NCBI RefSeq assembly: GCF_035666175.1
Contig: NZ_CP142016.1
Coordinates: 1,054,001-1,118,000, forward strand
DNA from: Riemerella anatipestifer
GTDB lineage: Bacteria > Bacteroidota > Bacteroidia > Flavobacteriales > Weeksellaceae
Reading direction: 5' to 3'
Length of the DNA stretch: 64,000 bases
This document shows, piece after piece, positions 33,155 to 41,528 of the stretch; the first letter of the stretch is position 1, and each line of letters begins with the position of its first letter. Both the position numbers and the translations under genes were made by a program. The notes beneath the pieces are model-generated. The model ran no database searches and was not told the origin of the DNA. It saw only the letters and a list, made by a program, of their open reading frames with translations.

Positions 33155-34183
33155 ATGTCAAAAAAAGGGATATTATTAGTTAATCTAGGTTCGCCCAAAT
33201 CCACCAAGGTGTCTGATGTTAAAGAATATCTAGACGAATTTTTGATGGACGAAAAGGTCATCGATTATCGTTGGTTTTTCCGTGCATTATTGGTAAGAGG
33301 TATTATTCTCAAAACTAGACCTCCAAAGTCCGCAGCAGCTTACGAAACGGTGTGGACTCCAGAAGGCTCTCCCCTTATCGTAATCACAGAAAAAATAAAA
33401 ACCAAACTACAAAAATTAGTAGATATCCCTGTGGAAATAGGTATGAGGTACGCCCAACCTAGCATAGAAAGCGGTATGAGAAAGCTCATAGAACAAGGCG
33501 TTACGGATATTGTTCTGTTTCCATTGTATCCGCAATACGCTATGAGTACCACAGAAACCGTGGTAGAAAAGGCAGAAGAGGTAAGAAAAAAACACTTCCC
33601 TAATGTGAGAGTTAATTATATTCAACCTTTCTATAACCGAGATATTTACATTAAATGTTTAGCTGATAGTATCCGAGAAAAATTGCCTCAAGATTTTGAT
33701 GCTTTACAGTTTTCTTACCATGGTGTACCCGAAAGACACATCTACAAAACAGACCCTACCAAAACATGCAACCTTAATGATTGTTGCTCTCGTGAGAGCA
33801 ACCCTAGTCATTCGTTTTGCTACCGTCATCAATGTTTTAAAACCACAGAATTGGTAATTGAACAGCTTAATTTACCAAAAGAGAAAACCATAGTTTCCTT
33901 TCAATCTCGTTTAGGAAAAGACAAGTGGATTGAGCCTTACACAGACGAAACTTTAGAAAATCTCCCTAAAAAAGGAGTTAAAAAATTGGCTATCTGTTGC
34001 CCTGCCTTTGTATCGGACTGTTTAGAAACCTTAGAAGAAATATCCGAAGAGGGCAAGGAAGAATTTTTGCACGCAGGAGGAGAGCAATTCCATTACATCT
34101 CTTGTCTTAATGATGAAGACCGCTGGATAGAAGTCATTAAAACACTTTGTGAAGAAGAATTAAAGAATTTCTATCTAAGCTAA
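33155..34183 (+). CDS. hemH: Ferrochelatase
   Basis: A 342-aa enzyme inserting ferrous iron into protoporphyrin IX (or coproporphyrin). Start ILLVNLGSPKS is the family signature; His189 in FSYHGVPERH is the metal-insertion residue. The following segment has a Cys group (CNLNDCC, then CYRHQC) seen in Bacteroidota ferrochelatases that might hold a [2Fe-2S] cluster; that is inference. It is followed by a strong terminator and belongs to a transcript with the NifU-like gene. Confidence 0.95.
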   Translation: MSKKGILLVNLGSPKSTKVSDVKEYLDEFLMDEKVIDYRWFFRALLVRGIILKTRPPKSAAAYETVWTPEGSPLIVITEKIKTKLQKLVDIPVEIGMRYAQPSIESGMRKLIEQGVTDIVLFPLYPQYAMSTTETVVEKAEEVRKKHFPNVRVNYIQPFYNRDIYIKCLADSIREKLPQDFDALQFSYHGVPERHIYKTDPTKTCNLNDCCSRESNPSHSFCYRHQCFKTTELVIEQLNLPKEKTIVSFQSRLGKDKWIEPYTDETLENLPKKGVKKLAICCPAFVSDCLETLEEISEEGKEEFLHAGGEQFHYISCLNDEDRWIEVIKTLCEEELKNFYLS

Positions 34184-34189
34184 AATATT

Positions 34190-34224
34190 CCCCACACCTA
34201 CTTGATAATGTGTGGGGCTTTTTA
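34190..34224 (+). terminator. Terminator after hemH
   Basis: CCCCACAC / GTGTGGGG stem followed by CTTTTTATAT, 6 bp past hemH. Confidence 0.9.
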
Positions 34225-34236
34225 TATCATTTAGTT

Positions 34237-34998
34237 ATGAAACATCTCGGCATTATAGGCTGCGGTTGGCTAGGCGAACATTTGGTAGAGCATTTTGCTC
34301 CTGCCTACTCTATCCACACTACTAATACTTCCGAAAGTAAAGCAAACTTACTAAAAAACAAAAGTTGCCAAACGAGTATCATCAATTTTGATAATCCCAT
34401 TGATACTCCTTGGGAAATTCTCTCAAAATTAGATGCTATTATTATTACGGTTCCGTTTTCAAAACGCACAGATTTACACCTTCTTAAAACGAAGTTTCAT
34501 AATATCAATCGCTTTATTTTCGGATTTAAGAAGCCTATTTTTTTAATGAGTTCTATTGGTATTTATCCTCAAATTGAAGGAATCATCAACGAAAACACAC
34601 TAAACAATGCTGATTTAGACCAGCATATTCTATCCATTGAAAAGCAAATGAAATCTAATTTTCCACATCTAAATATTTTACGATTGGGTGGACTTATGGG
34701 CGGCAACCGAATGCTAAGTAACTATAAGATAACCAACCTAAATCAAGTGGTTAATCATATTCATTATAAAGATGTTTGCCTTGTTATAGAGAAAATGTTA
34801 ATCCGAAATTTAATCTCAAAAACGTACAATATTGTGGCTCCTCTACACCCTACCAAGCAAGAAGTCATAAACCAACAAACAGGAAAGCCAATCCCAACAA
34901 TCCCACAAAAAACATTTGGGAGAATTATTTCTTCTCACCTTTCCGAAATAGAAATCCCTTATAGCTACCGCTATCCAGACCCTACAAAATTTGTGTAA
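34237..34998 (+). CDS. NAD(P)-binding Rossmann protein (YeeZ-like epimerase family)
   Basis: A 253-aa protein starting with the dinucleotide fold MKHLGIIGCGWLGEHLVEHF. The following IIITVPFSKR and MSSIGIYPQIEGIINE match the YeeZ-type extended SDR family, whose function is unknown. Start: ATG at 34237; a longer frame from a GTG at 34210 runs through the hemH terminator and is rejected. It has no obvious functional link to its neighbours. Confidence 0.85.
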   Translation: MKHLGIIGCGWLGEHLVEHFAPAYSIHTTNTSESKANLLKNKSCQTSIINFDNPIDTPWEILSKLDAIIITVPFSKRTDLHLLKTKFHNINRFIFGFKKPIFLMSSIGIYPQIEGIINENTLNNADLDQHILSIEKQMKSNFPHLNILRLGGLMGGNRMLSNYKITNLNQVVNHIHYKDVCLVIEKMLIRNLISKTYNIVAPLHPTKQEVINQQTGKPIPTIPQKTFGRIISSHLSEIEIPYSYRYPDPTKFV

Positions 34999-35006
34999 TA
35001 CCTTTT

Positions 35007-36212
35007 CTACTGAACAGGAACTCTTAGCTCTCCATAGCCTAAAAGTCCATCATAGTTAGCTCCGAAAGGTTTGTAATACAAGAACGCCTGATAAAGATTT
35101 TCGGTTTGCCAAAAATTACCATTTATTTCTCCATAGTTTAGCGTTTCTCCCTCTTTTTGAGTTGCTAAAATATAGTTGTAGAAGCCTTGCTTCAGATAAA
35201 TTTTTGCTACATACTGATGCCTATTTTCATCATAGTACATTTGGCTTTCCTCGTTAGCAGTATAATCATTAAACTGTCCCAATACATAAATTTTACCCTG
35301 TATCGGCTCCGAATCTAAATAAAAATATACCCAAGAATAATCCGCTTCTCTATGAGCATCTCTTTCCAAACCTAAATCATTTCTTCTGAAATAAAATGCT
35401 CCATTAACATCTGGCTGATACTGATAATTGAGTGGATACGCCCAAACAGGATGCAAGTAAGTATAATTAGTATCTTCCACCGTTTCAGCCCCTGCTACCA
35501 TATCAAAGGCTCTACCTATATTCTTATTATCAAAGTAATAAAATTCGTTATTCCCTTCAAAAGCTAAATTCAGTTGCTGAAACATTAGCCCACTACCCAA
35601 AGTACTGCTAGGCTTCTGATTGTAAATTCCAATTTCCCAATTATTATTTTGAATTACATTCAAGGAAACAGAATTAACATTATTAAGCAAAGTTTGGTCT
35701 CCCATAGCCTTTACCTCTACCCTTTGATTAAGCTCTTGCCTTTTGCTATCCGAAAATCGGCTAAGATTAAGTGCTAAAGAAGCCTTATTTTCAACCACAC
35801 AAAACCTCCTTTTAAACAAAGGCTTAGAGGGAGAATCTTTGTAAATTACAATTTCAAAATTCCCCGAAATCTTAGGCTTTATCTGCTCATTAGGAAATAC
35901 TAGCTCGTAATGCGTATATCTTTGTAAAGTATTAAAAGAGTATTGAAAGTTGTTGATAATCCCATTCAAATCACCACTGGCATACTCGGTAAAAAATAGA
36001 CCATCTTCCTGCCAATTCCTATCATAATGCTTCAGCGTATAGCGATAGATTGAACTCCCTCCCGACAAATCATCAAACCTTAAAACCAACTGCTCCCCAA
36101 TATTGATGACAGGTGTACCATCGTTAGTTTTAGGGTTAAATAATTGAATACTTTTTATATTCTGCCCAAAAATCATCTGCCCTAATAGCAGAAACATCAG
36201 TATTTTATTCAT
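35007..36212 (-). CDS. Type IX secretion system plug protein (DUF5103 family)
   Basis: A 401-aa exported protein with signal peptide MNKILMFLLLGQMIFGQN. The body matches DUF5103, now described as the plug that closes the periplasmic side of the SprA/Sov translocon of the T9SS. The segment SIQLFNPKTNDGTPVINIGE and the C-terminal YFLDSEP...GQFNDY region are typical. Start: ATG at 36212; six extra codons upstream contain a poor -7-like TATCTTCG. It serves T9SS cargo such as the GLUG protein and the S8 protease in this window. Confidence 0.88.
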   Translation of the reverse strand: MNKILMFLLLGQMIFGQNIKSIQLFNPKTNDGTPVINIGEQLVLRFDDLSGGSSIYRYTLKHYDRNWQEDGLFFTEYASGDLNGIINNFQYSFNTLQRYTHYELVFPNEQIKPKISGNFEIVIYKDSPSKPLFKRRFCVVENKASLALNLSRFSDSKRQELNQRVEVKAMGDQTLLNNVNSVSLNVIQNNNWEIGIYNQKPSSTLGSGLMFQQLNLAFEGNNEFYYFDNKNIGRAFDMVAGAETVEDTNYTYLHPVWAYPLNYQYQPDVNGAFYFRRNDLGLERDAHREADYSWVYFYLDSEPIQGKIYVLGQFNDYTANEESQMYYDENRHQYVAKIYLKQGFYNYILATQKEGETLNYGEINGNFWQTENLYQAFLYYKPFGANYDGLLGYGELRVPVQ

Positions 36213-36275
36213 ACCCACGAAGATAAACATTTTTTGAATATTGTAGATTTTATTTTTTTTAAACTACAAACGAAA

Positions 36276-36310
36276 ATACTTCTCTCCTACCCTAAGTAAA
36301 AGAGAAGTAT
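36276..36310 (-). terminator. Probable terminator after the first GLPGLI gene
   Basis: ATACTTCTCT / AGAGAAGTAT inverted repeat; on the minus strand it is followed by TTTTCG, a modest T tract. Confidence 0.6.
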
Positions 36311-36337
36311 CACCTATTTAACTTATTATTTATCCGT

Positions 36338-37126
36338 TTAGAATATATGATTGTTATCTTTCAAAGCATTCTGCCTAACCAACTTTCTCCTTTCCTCTGG
36401 CAAAGGTTTATTCAACCTCTGTTCAAATCTTTGGATTATGGTTTCTGGCAGAACTTTTCTCATTTGCGAAAATTGTTCCATATTCACCTTAGCGGCGTTA
36501 GAACTGGGTTTAGCAAGTTCCAACTTATCTTTCTTAGCAAAATAGGTAAGTTCGTAAGTGTAATATTTCTTCTTGTCATAAACCTTAACTACCAATCCTG
36601 GCAAACCTTTAAATATATAAGGACCTTCTGAAATGGGTATCTCTTCTGTAAACCAAGCCTCATAATCTCTACCTCTATAATGAGATACCGCCTTTATACA
36701 CCGATAAGAATTGATAACTTCCTTCTCATTAGTTATGTTCCAAACGACCTTATCCGTTAATGGGAAGTAAAAATCATCTGTAAAAATCCTATCATACACC
36801 AACACTTCATCTCTCTGCCGAATAACTTCTTGTCTTAATTTGGGTTTTGGGACATTTGTAATATCTAGCACTACCTGCCCATCTTTTACGGTGCTTAAAG
36901 CATTCCTAATCTCCTTTTTAGAAAGAGAGTCCGACAATGATTTTACAGTGCTCCTAAAAACAGACTGCTCTCCCACAATTTGCAAATCCATTACTTCCTC
37001 TAACGGATTGAAACTTACAGTATCCCTAACGAAAACCACCCGATATTTTGCCAAAAATGATTGAGCAAACACATTACAAGAAAGGCAAAATAACAATATA
37101 CAACCTATTTTAACAACAATTTTCAT
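36338..37126 (-). CDS. GLPGLI family secreted protein, paralogue A
   Basis: A 262-aa protein with a signal peptide (MKIVVKIGCILLFCLSCNVF, then AQ). The family signature appears as GPYIFKGLPGLVVKVYDKK, preceded by the conserved AWFTEEIPISEG segment. GLPGLI proteins are abundant in Bacteroidota and have no assigned function; they are probably periplasmic or outer-membrane associated. Start: ATG at 37126. This paralogue lacks the small secreted partner found beside the other two copies and is separated from them by an insertion sequence. Confidence 0.9.
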   Translation of the reverse strand: MKIVVKIGCILLFCLSCNVFAQSFLAKYRVVFVRDTVSFNPLEEVMDLQIVGEQSVFRSTVKSLSDSLSKKEIRNALSTVKDGQVVLDITNVPKPKLRQEVIRQRDEVLVYDRIFTDDFYFPLTDKVVWNITNEKEVINSYRCIKAVSHYRGRDYEAWFTEEIPISEGPYIFKGLPGLVVKVYDKKKYYTYELTYFAKKDKLELAKPSSNAAKVNMEQFSQMRKVLPETIIQRFEQRLNKPLPEERRKLVRQNALKDNNHIF

Positions 37127-37192
37127 CTCAACTAAACAGATTATTCTATCACTAAACAAAAATGAAAAGTAAGTGTTTTTTCTTAATACAAA

Positions 37193-37222
37193 AAATTCCT
37201 CCTATATAAATAGAAGGAATTT
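37193..37222 (-). terminator. Terminator cut off from its gene by an IS
   Basis: AAATTCCT / AGGAATTT hairpin; on the minus strand it is followed by TTTTTTG. It originally lay just after the GLPGLI paralogue B, but copy 2 of the IS now separates the two by ~1 kb. Confidence 0.7.
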
Positions 37223-37243
37223 GTATACAATAACAATGTTATT

Positions 37244-38223
37244 ACCCGTTGTGCATTATGAAATGAAAAAAACAAGAGTTGTTTATTAGACTGAAAATCA
37301 GTATATTGTTTTTGCTATAAAACGATATAAATGAACAACATAGAGCAAATATATGAAAGAATTTTGGAAGTTTTAGGACTTTTTTCAGAAAATCAACTGA
37401 TTAGTTATCAGAGAAGAACACCTAAAATGAGCGATTTAGAAGTCATAAGTCTTAATATTACTGCTGAATACTTGAGTATTGATAGCGAATTACAGTTATT
37501 TAGAAAATTGCCAAACTCTCTGATAAACAAAATTGAAAGAAGTGTTTACAATAAGCGAAAACGAAGACTATCCCTACAAACAGAGCAAATTAGACAGCGT
37601 ATTTCGATGGAGTTCAATGAGTTTGAAGATATTTTTATCGTTGATAGCATGCCAATGAAAGTTTGTGAAAACGCTCGTTCTACTCGTTCAAAAATTTGTA
37701 AAGAGCAATCCTATTCTTCACCAACATATGGTTATTGTGCTTCACAGAAATTATATTTCTATGGCTATAAACTACACGCAGTATGTTCTTTAAATGGTGT
37801 GATTAAGAATTTTGATATAAGCCCTGCATCCGTTCACGACATCCACTATTTAAAAGATAGTGGTGAGCAAATGCGAAACTGTACTTTAATTGGAGATAGA
37901 GGCTATTTATCAGCAAAAGTTCAAATAGATTTATTTAACTATGCTAATATTAAATTAGATACACCAATGAGAAGTAATCAGAAAGATTATATTCCTCAAT
38001 TTTCATTGTACAAGAAAAAGCGAAAACGAATTGAGACATTTTTCTCTCAACTTTGCGACCAATTTATGATTAAAAGAAACTATGCTAAAACTTTTGAAGG
38101 CTTTAAAACAAGGATAATCAGTAAAATAACCGCCGCAACGGTTATTCAATATATCAATAAATTTATCTTCCAAAGAAAATTAAATCATCTAAAAATCAGT
38201 ATTATTTAAAATGCACAACGAGT
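37244..38223 (+). mobile_element. IS982-family insertion sequence (ISRa1-like), copy 2
   Basis: 980 bp, ends ACCCGTTGTGCATT and AATGCACAACGAGT, transposase on the plus strand. The 7-bp target duplication TGTTATT is at 37237-37243 and 38224-38230. The right duplication contains the TAA stop of the adjacent GLPGLI gene, so that gene stays intact. Confidence 0.95.
37331..38209 (+). CDS. IS982-family transposase, copy 2
   Basis: A 292-aa intact transposase with Asp105, Asp189 and Glu235. It carries Ser177 and Tyr251, which it shares with the copy at 47.6 kb but not with those at 8.0 and 51.6 kb. This copy has neither the private Phe56 of copy 1 nor the nonsense codon of copy 3, so it is the cleanest representative of its subgroup and could supply transposase to the others. 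Confidence 0.95.
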   Translation: MNNIEQIYERILEVLGLFSENQLISYQRRTPKMSDLEVISLNITAEYLSIDSELQLFRKLPNSLINKIERSVYNKRKRRLSLQTEQIRQRISMEFNEFEDIFIVDSMPMKVCENARSTRSKICKEQSYSSPTYGYCASQKLYFYGYKLHAVCSLNGVIKNFDISPASVHDIHYLKDSGEQMRNCTLIGDRGYLSAKVQIDLFNYANIKLDTPMRSNQKDYIPQFSLYKKKRKRIETFFSQLCDQFMIKRNYAKTFEGFKTRIISKITAATVIQYINKFIFQRKLNHLKISII

Positions 38224-38225
38224 TG

Positions 38226-39041
38226 TTATTTATTATCAGGGTAAGTAACCGCTAAATTTAAGTCTATCGGATTATTATATTTTCTTAGATGATTTTGATA
38301 TTTTAAGATTTGTTCTCTTTTATCAATTTTTGCTGGTTTACCATCTTTACCCATTACTATCAAGTTTTCTTGACCCTTTAACGGATTATGATAATCATCT
38401 AACTTTAATTTCTGATAAACACCCAATTTAATAGGAAATGCTTTTTTGCCATAATTGGTTTCTAAAAAATTATCGGTTTCTACCTTTTCTTTTTTAGGCA
38501 CAATCCGATTAACGGAAAATATAAAATTATCCTTTGTATCTCGTAATTCAAAGATAAGCCCAGGCAACCCTCTAAATTTATATGGTCCCTCTAAAACTGG
38601 GTATTTATCCGAAAACCAAGCCTCCCAATCTCTTTTACCAAATCGGGTTACGGCTTTTCTCAATACAATACCGTTAACGGTTTTGGTCTCATCTAGTATC
38701 GTCCAATTTTGGGTATCGTTAGACGATAACGCATAATAATCCATATAAACCGTAACATACTCTGTATTTTCAGAAGTATTAAGAGCCCTTTTAACTTTAT
38801 ATTCTAATTTGGGATAAGCAAAATTGACTTTATTCGTTTGCTTTTGGATAGAGTCCGCTTTTAGATACTCTGTGGAATAAAATTTCACCTCATTTTTAGA
38901 TATATCCAATACGGCTTCTTCCTTATTGAAATGTTCTTGCAGAGAATCCAATTTAAAACTCACATTATAATACACCATCAACTCCTGAGCCGAAAAGGAG
39001 AAAGAGAAATAAAGAAACAACAAAACACAACGTAGTTTCAT
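38226..39041 (-). CDS. GLPGLI family secreted protein, paralogue B
   Basis: A 271-aa protein with signal peptide MKLRCVLLFLYFSFSFSAQE and the family core GPYKFRGLPGLIFELRDTKD preceded by AWFSDKYPVLEG. Start: ATG at 39041; the frame is open 18 codons further upstream but lacks a signal-like start there. The stop codon lies inside the target duplication of IS copy 2. It is 60 bp downstream of the 88-aa small secreted protein on the same strand. Function unknown. Confidence 0.9.
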   Translation of the reverse strand: MKLRCVLLFLYFSFSFSAQELMVYYNVSFKLDSLQEHFNKEEAVLDISKNEVKFYSTEYLKADSIQKQTNKVNFAYPKLEYKVKRALNTSENTEYVTVYMDYYALSSNDTQNWTILDETKTVNGIVLRKAVTRFGKRDWEAWFSDKYPVLEGPYKFRGLPGLIFELRDTKDNFIFSVNRIVPKKEKVETDNFLETNYGKKAFPIKLGVYQKLKLDDYHNPLKGQENLIVMGKDGKPAKIDKREQILKYQNHLRKYNNPIDLNLAVTYPDNK

Positions 39042-39101
39042 AAATTTTAGAATAAAATTAAAACATAAAATTGGGCATATATTATACATGCCCAATAATT
39101 T

Positions 39102-39368
39102 TTATCTAAGTATAATTATTTTTGGACATTTAACCTCATGTAAGTTACCACTTTTATCCTCAACATAACACTTTGAATGAGCAACAGCATTGCTTTTTTC
39201 ATTAAAGTCAAAAATACCAAGCACTTTCTTATTAACATTGTTAGAAATTTCATTCTCAAACTGATGATTTGAGATCTCGTTCTTTAAATCCTTAGATGGA
39301 ATATTACCCTCCTTTGCACTTACAATACCAGCTACCAATAATGTAGCCACAAAAAATAATCTTTTCAT
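39102..39368 (-). CDS. Small secreted protein with C-terminal Cys pair (88 aa)
   Basis: An 88-aa protein with signal peptide MKRLFFVATLLVAGIVSAKE. The mature part is polar, Asn/Lys/Glu-rich, with only two cysteines near the end (SKCYVEDKSGNLHEVKCPK) that could form one disulfide. It is a paralogue of the 101-aa gene at 40383: the signal peptide, the ~120-bp upstream region and the terminator hairpin are nearly the same, while the mature parts diverge. I recall similar short MKKLFFVA-type proteins from Chryseobacterium without a known function. It precedes a GLPGLI gene. Confidence 0.8.
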   Translation of the reverse strand: MKRLFFVATLLVAGIVSAKEGNIPSKDLKNEISNHQFENEISNNVNKKVLGIFDFNEKSNAVAHSKCYVEDKSGNLHEVKCPKIIILR

Positions 39369-39519
39369 AACATAAAAATTTAGTTGTTTAATACACTACA
39401 AATATAAATATTTTTTTCAAATACAAAAATTTTTATATGATAAAAATCACATTTAAGTTATTTATATAAATTTCAAACAATACCTTAACAAAATAAAGCC
39501 GCCCTCTATTGGCGGCTTT
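39369..39519 (-). repeat. Duplicated leader/terminator region, copy 1
   Basis: About 150 bp very similar to 40689-40838, including the segment ATACAAAAATTTTTATATGA, a TATATTTG -7 element before the small secreted gene, and an AAAGCCGCC / GGCGGCTTT terminator hairpin (39495-39519). Confidence 0.85.
39495..39519 (-). terminator. Terminator after GLPGLI paralogue C
   Basis: AAAGCCGCC / GGCGGCTTT stem with a 7-bp loop; T-rich flanks on the minus strand. Confidence 0.85.
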
Positions 39520-39547
39520 ATCTTTCCAACCATTATAGCTTGTAGTT

Positions 39548-40402
39548 TTACTCCAACTCTATGGGATTGTACGGGCGAGGTTTCTTCCTAAAATTGATGG
39601 GGTTTCCTCCTGCATCATAAGCCGTTCCATCAATGAATTGTCCAGGATTTTCGTGATACACCCACTCCAGCTTTTTGTATTTCTCACGCGTAACCTCAAG
39701 CACCTCTTTCCCGCTTCCTTTGGTCATCACAGTATCCAATTTCTCAATTTTAAACATAGTAAAGGCATAATGATTTGCGGTATCTCTAATCTCCAAAATC
39801 AGACCCAGCAAACCTTGAAACAAATAAGGTCCGTAAGAAAACGGAATTTCTTGGGTAAACCAAGCCTCATAATTTCTGCCCGAATAGCGAGTGGTTGCTT
39901 TTACGGCCAAATAATCGCCTATTTTTTTAGCCGTAGAAGTTATTTTCCACTCTAACTTTGGGATAGAAGCCGTATAAGTATAAGCATGAGACAGCCTATT
40001 ATTAAGCGTATAGACATTCTCTTTCGGATTGGAGTAAATCGTATAAGGAAACTTTGACCTAAGTGCCAAAAGTTGGTTAAACTCCTTAGTTCTTATAGAT
40101 TTTAGATACTGAAACTCATTCCTAAGCGAATCTGATTTATAGGTATTAGCATCTGCAAACTTTACGAAATTATCCCCTATCTGCAAAATCGTTACGGCTT
40201 CCCTAAAAGACGATGGTTGGTCTGCATTAGGCAAAAATTTCAGTTCATAAAAGACCTGATACCGCACACGGTCAATTTCTTTCTGTACAAACGGTTCCGG
40301 CGAAAAATTTAAGTTACCAGAAGCCGTAACTTGACTGTAAGCAATATTAACCATCAACAGCCCAAAAAAAATAACACAAAATTTAATTACACTTCGCATC
40401 AT
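39548..40402 (-). CDS. GLPGLI family secreted protein, paralogue C
   Basis: A 284-aa protein with a signal peptide (MMRSVIKFCVIFFGLLMVN, then IAYSQ). The family core is GPYLFQGLLGLILEIRDTAN (GLLGLI in place of GLPGLI), preceded by AWFTQEIPFSYG. ATG codons at 40402 and 40399 are both possible starts. It overlaps the upstream 101-aa secreted-protein gene by 20 bp, so the pair is probably translationally coupled. Function unknown. Confidence 0.88.
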   Translation of the reverse strand: MMRSVIKFCVIFFGLLMVNIAYSQVTASGNLNFSPEPFVQKEIDRVRYQVFYELKFLPNADQPSSFREAVTILQIGDNFVKFADANTYKSDSLRNEFQYLKSIRTKEFNQLLALRSKFPYTIYSNPKENVYTLNNRLSHAYTYTASIPKLEWKITSTAKKIGDYLAVKATTRYSGRNYEAWFTQEIPFSYGPYLFQGLLGLILEIRDTANHYAFTMFKIEKLDTVMTKGSGKEVLEVTREKYKKLEWVYHENPGQFIDGTAYDAGGNPINFRKKPRPYNPIELE

Positions 40403-40688
40403 CAAAATAATCTACATCGTCCATTAATTCTTCCATATTCTCATAGTGATCCGAACACAAATAATATCGTGCTCCACAAGAAGTGTCCACTGTAATCCAA
40501 TTCGAACAAGCTCCTGCCGTTATAAAAGAAGGTATATTTACCTTTTCCACTCCTCCTAACTTTTTTATTGGTAGATACTCAATACTTTTTCTCGCATCAT
40601 CTTTAATGCATTTTCTGTTAGGAGTACCTACTTTTGCACTCATTACACCAGCGACCAACAATGTAGCCACAAAAAATAATTTTTTCAT
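40383..40688 (-). CDS. Small secreted Cys-rich protein (101 aa)
   Basis: A 101-aa protein with signal peptide MKKLFFVATLLVAGVMSAKV. The mature region has six cysteines (one near NRKC, then GACSNW, DTSCGA, YYLCSD and a C-terminal AKC), and an acidic end (DDVDYFDDAKCN). This is a paralogue of the 88-aa gene at 39102 with a strongly diverged mature part. The cysteine-rich exported form would suit a disulfide-stabilised peptide, but no activity can be assigned. It overlaps the following GLPGLI gene. Confidence 0.8.
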   Translation of the reverse strand: MKKLFFVATLLVAGVMSAKVGTPNRKCIKDDARKSIEYLPIKKLGGVEKVNIPSFITAGACSNWITVDTSCGARYYLCSDHYENMEELMDDVDYFDDAKCN

Positions 40689-40838
40689 AACATAATAATT
40701 TATTGGTTTAACATATCACAAATATAAATGAATTTTTCAAAAACAAAAATTTTTATATGATAAAAATCATATTTAATTTATTTCTTAAATTTCAAATAAT
40801 ACCTTAACAAAATAAAGCCGCCCTCTATTGGCGGCTTT
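40689..40838 (-). repeat. Duplicated leader/terminator region, copy 2
   Basis: Second copy of the ~150-bp region at 39369-39519, with the same layout: poly-A/T leader, TATATTTG-like element, and the AAAGCCGCC / GGCGGCTTT hairpin. Confidence 0.85.
40814..40838 (-). terminator. Terminator after the 104-aa gene
   Basis: AAAGCCGCC / GGCGGCTTT hairpin, 14 bp past the stop of the minus-strand 104-aa gene. Confidence 0.85.
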
Positions 40839-40851
40839 ACCATTCTCATCG

Positions 40852-41166
40852 TTAGCGTTTGTCCTCAATTCCAAACGCTTTCCATTGGGAGCTTTGGACA
40901 TCTAATTTTACCCTCTTCTTGGCTTCGGAAGCCGTTTTCTGCAGGTTACTCATCAGCTCTTCTACTTTGGCGGTTTGCGTTTTTAAGTCGGCTTTCAATT
41001 TCTCTTGGAGATTGTTTGCCTGTACCAAGTTTTTCATCAAATCTTCCATCGTCTTTATGAAAGCGGCATCTAATCCTCTTGACGACAACTCCGACTGATG
41101 GGCTTTTAGCCCGCTCAACATAAGCTCTGCAGCGTGTATTACTTCTGCAAGTCCTTTTTTTGGCAT
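40852..41166 (-). CDS. Hypothetical helical protein (104 aa), GC-rich
   Basis: A 104-aa cytoplasmic protein that looks all-helical, with a coiled-coil-like stretch from residue ~45 to ~90 (QANNLQEKLKADLKTQTAKV). No known domain was recognised, though I recall similar short proteins starting MxKKGLxEVI from other Bacteroidota. Base composition is higher in G+C than the flanking secreted-protein genes. In this it matches the 164-aa gene at 5188. Both sit next to intergenic sequence full of C and G runs. Confidence 0.75.
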   Translation of the reverse strand: MPKKGLAEVIHAAELMLSGLKAHQSELSSRGLDAAFIKTMEDLMKNLVQANNLQEKLKADLKTQTAKVEELMSNLQKTASEAKKRVKLDVQSSQWKAFGIEDKR

Positions 41167-41229
41167 AATGAAACGGTTTTAAGTTAATACTCCAAACTTC
41201 ACTTTTTGAAACTTATCAATAGTTAGGGT

Positions 41230-41475
41230 CTGCTGATACAAATTTAATATTATTTTCCACCTATCAAAATGAAATTTTCATTAAATAACTCGGGGAAAAC
41301 CCTCCCCTCTTTGGGGCAACCTTCCCCCAACTTAAAAAACCGTCCCCCTATCTTGGGGAGCTTATTTTCAACAATGGGGAAGCCTTTTCCTATAAAACAA
41401 AATCTATTCTTTAGCTAAAAAAAATATTCCCCAAGATGGGGCGGCAGTTCCCCAACCCCAAAATTTTTATTTTTT
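41230..41475. repeat. Intergenic block of CCCC/GGGG inverted repeats
   Basis: The ~360 bp between the 104-aa gene and the GLUG gene hold no supported gene. About 200 bp consist of repeated C-run/G-run pairs, such as CCCCTCTTTGGGG, CCCCCTATCTTGGGG and CCCCAAGATGGGG. Each could form a small hairpin. Purpose unknown. Confidence 0.6.
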
Positions 41476-41484
41476 ATCCTAAAA

Positions 41485-41511
41485 AAAGCCCCCCTTAGAT
41501 AGGGAGGCTTT
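41485..41511 (-). terminator. Terminator after the GLUG/T9SS gene
   Basis: AAAGCCCCCCT / AGGGAGGCTTT stem; on the minus strand it is followed by TTTT. Confidence 0.8.
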
Positions 41512-41528
41512 AGTCTAAACAAATAAAA

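Noticed and set aside
34210..34236. GTG start for the Rossmann-fold gene
   Set aside because: The segment is the right arm of the hemH terminator; the ATG at 34237 begins the dinucleotide-binding fold directly.
41230..41475. G-quadruplex as the purpose of the CCCC/GGGG block
   Set aside because: The G runs are spread over both strands and form hairpins more readily; I see no compact set of four runs on one strand.
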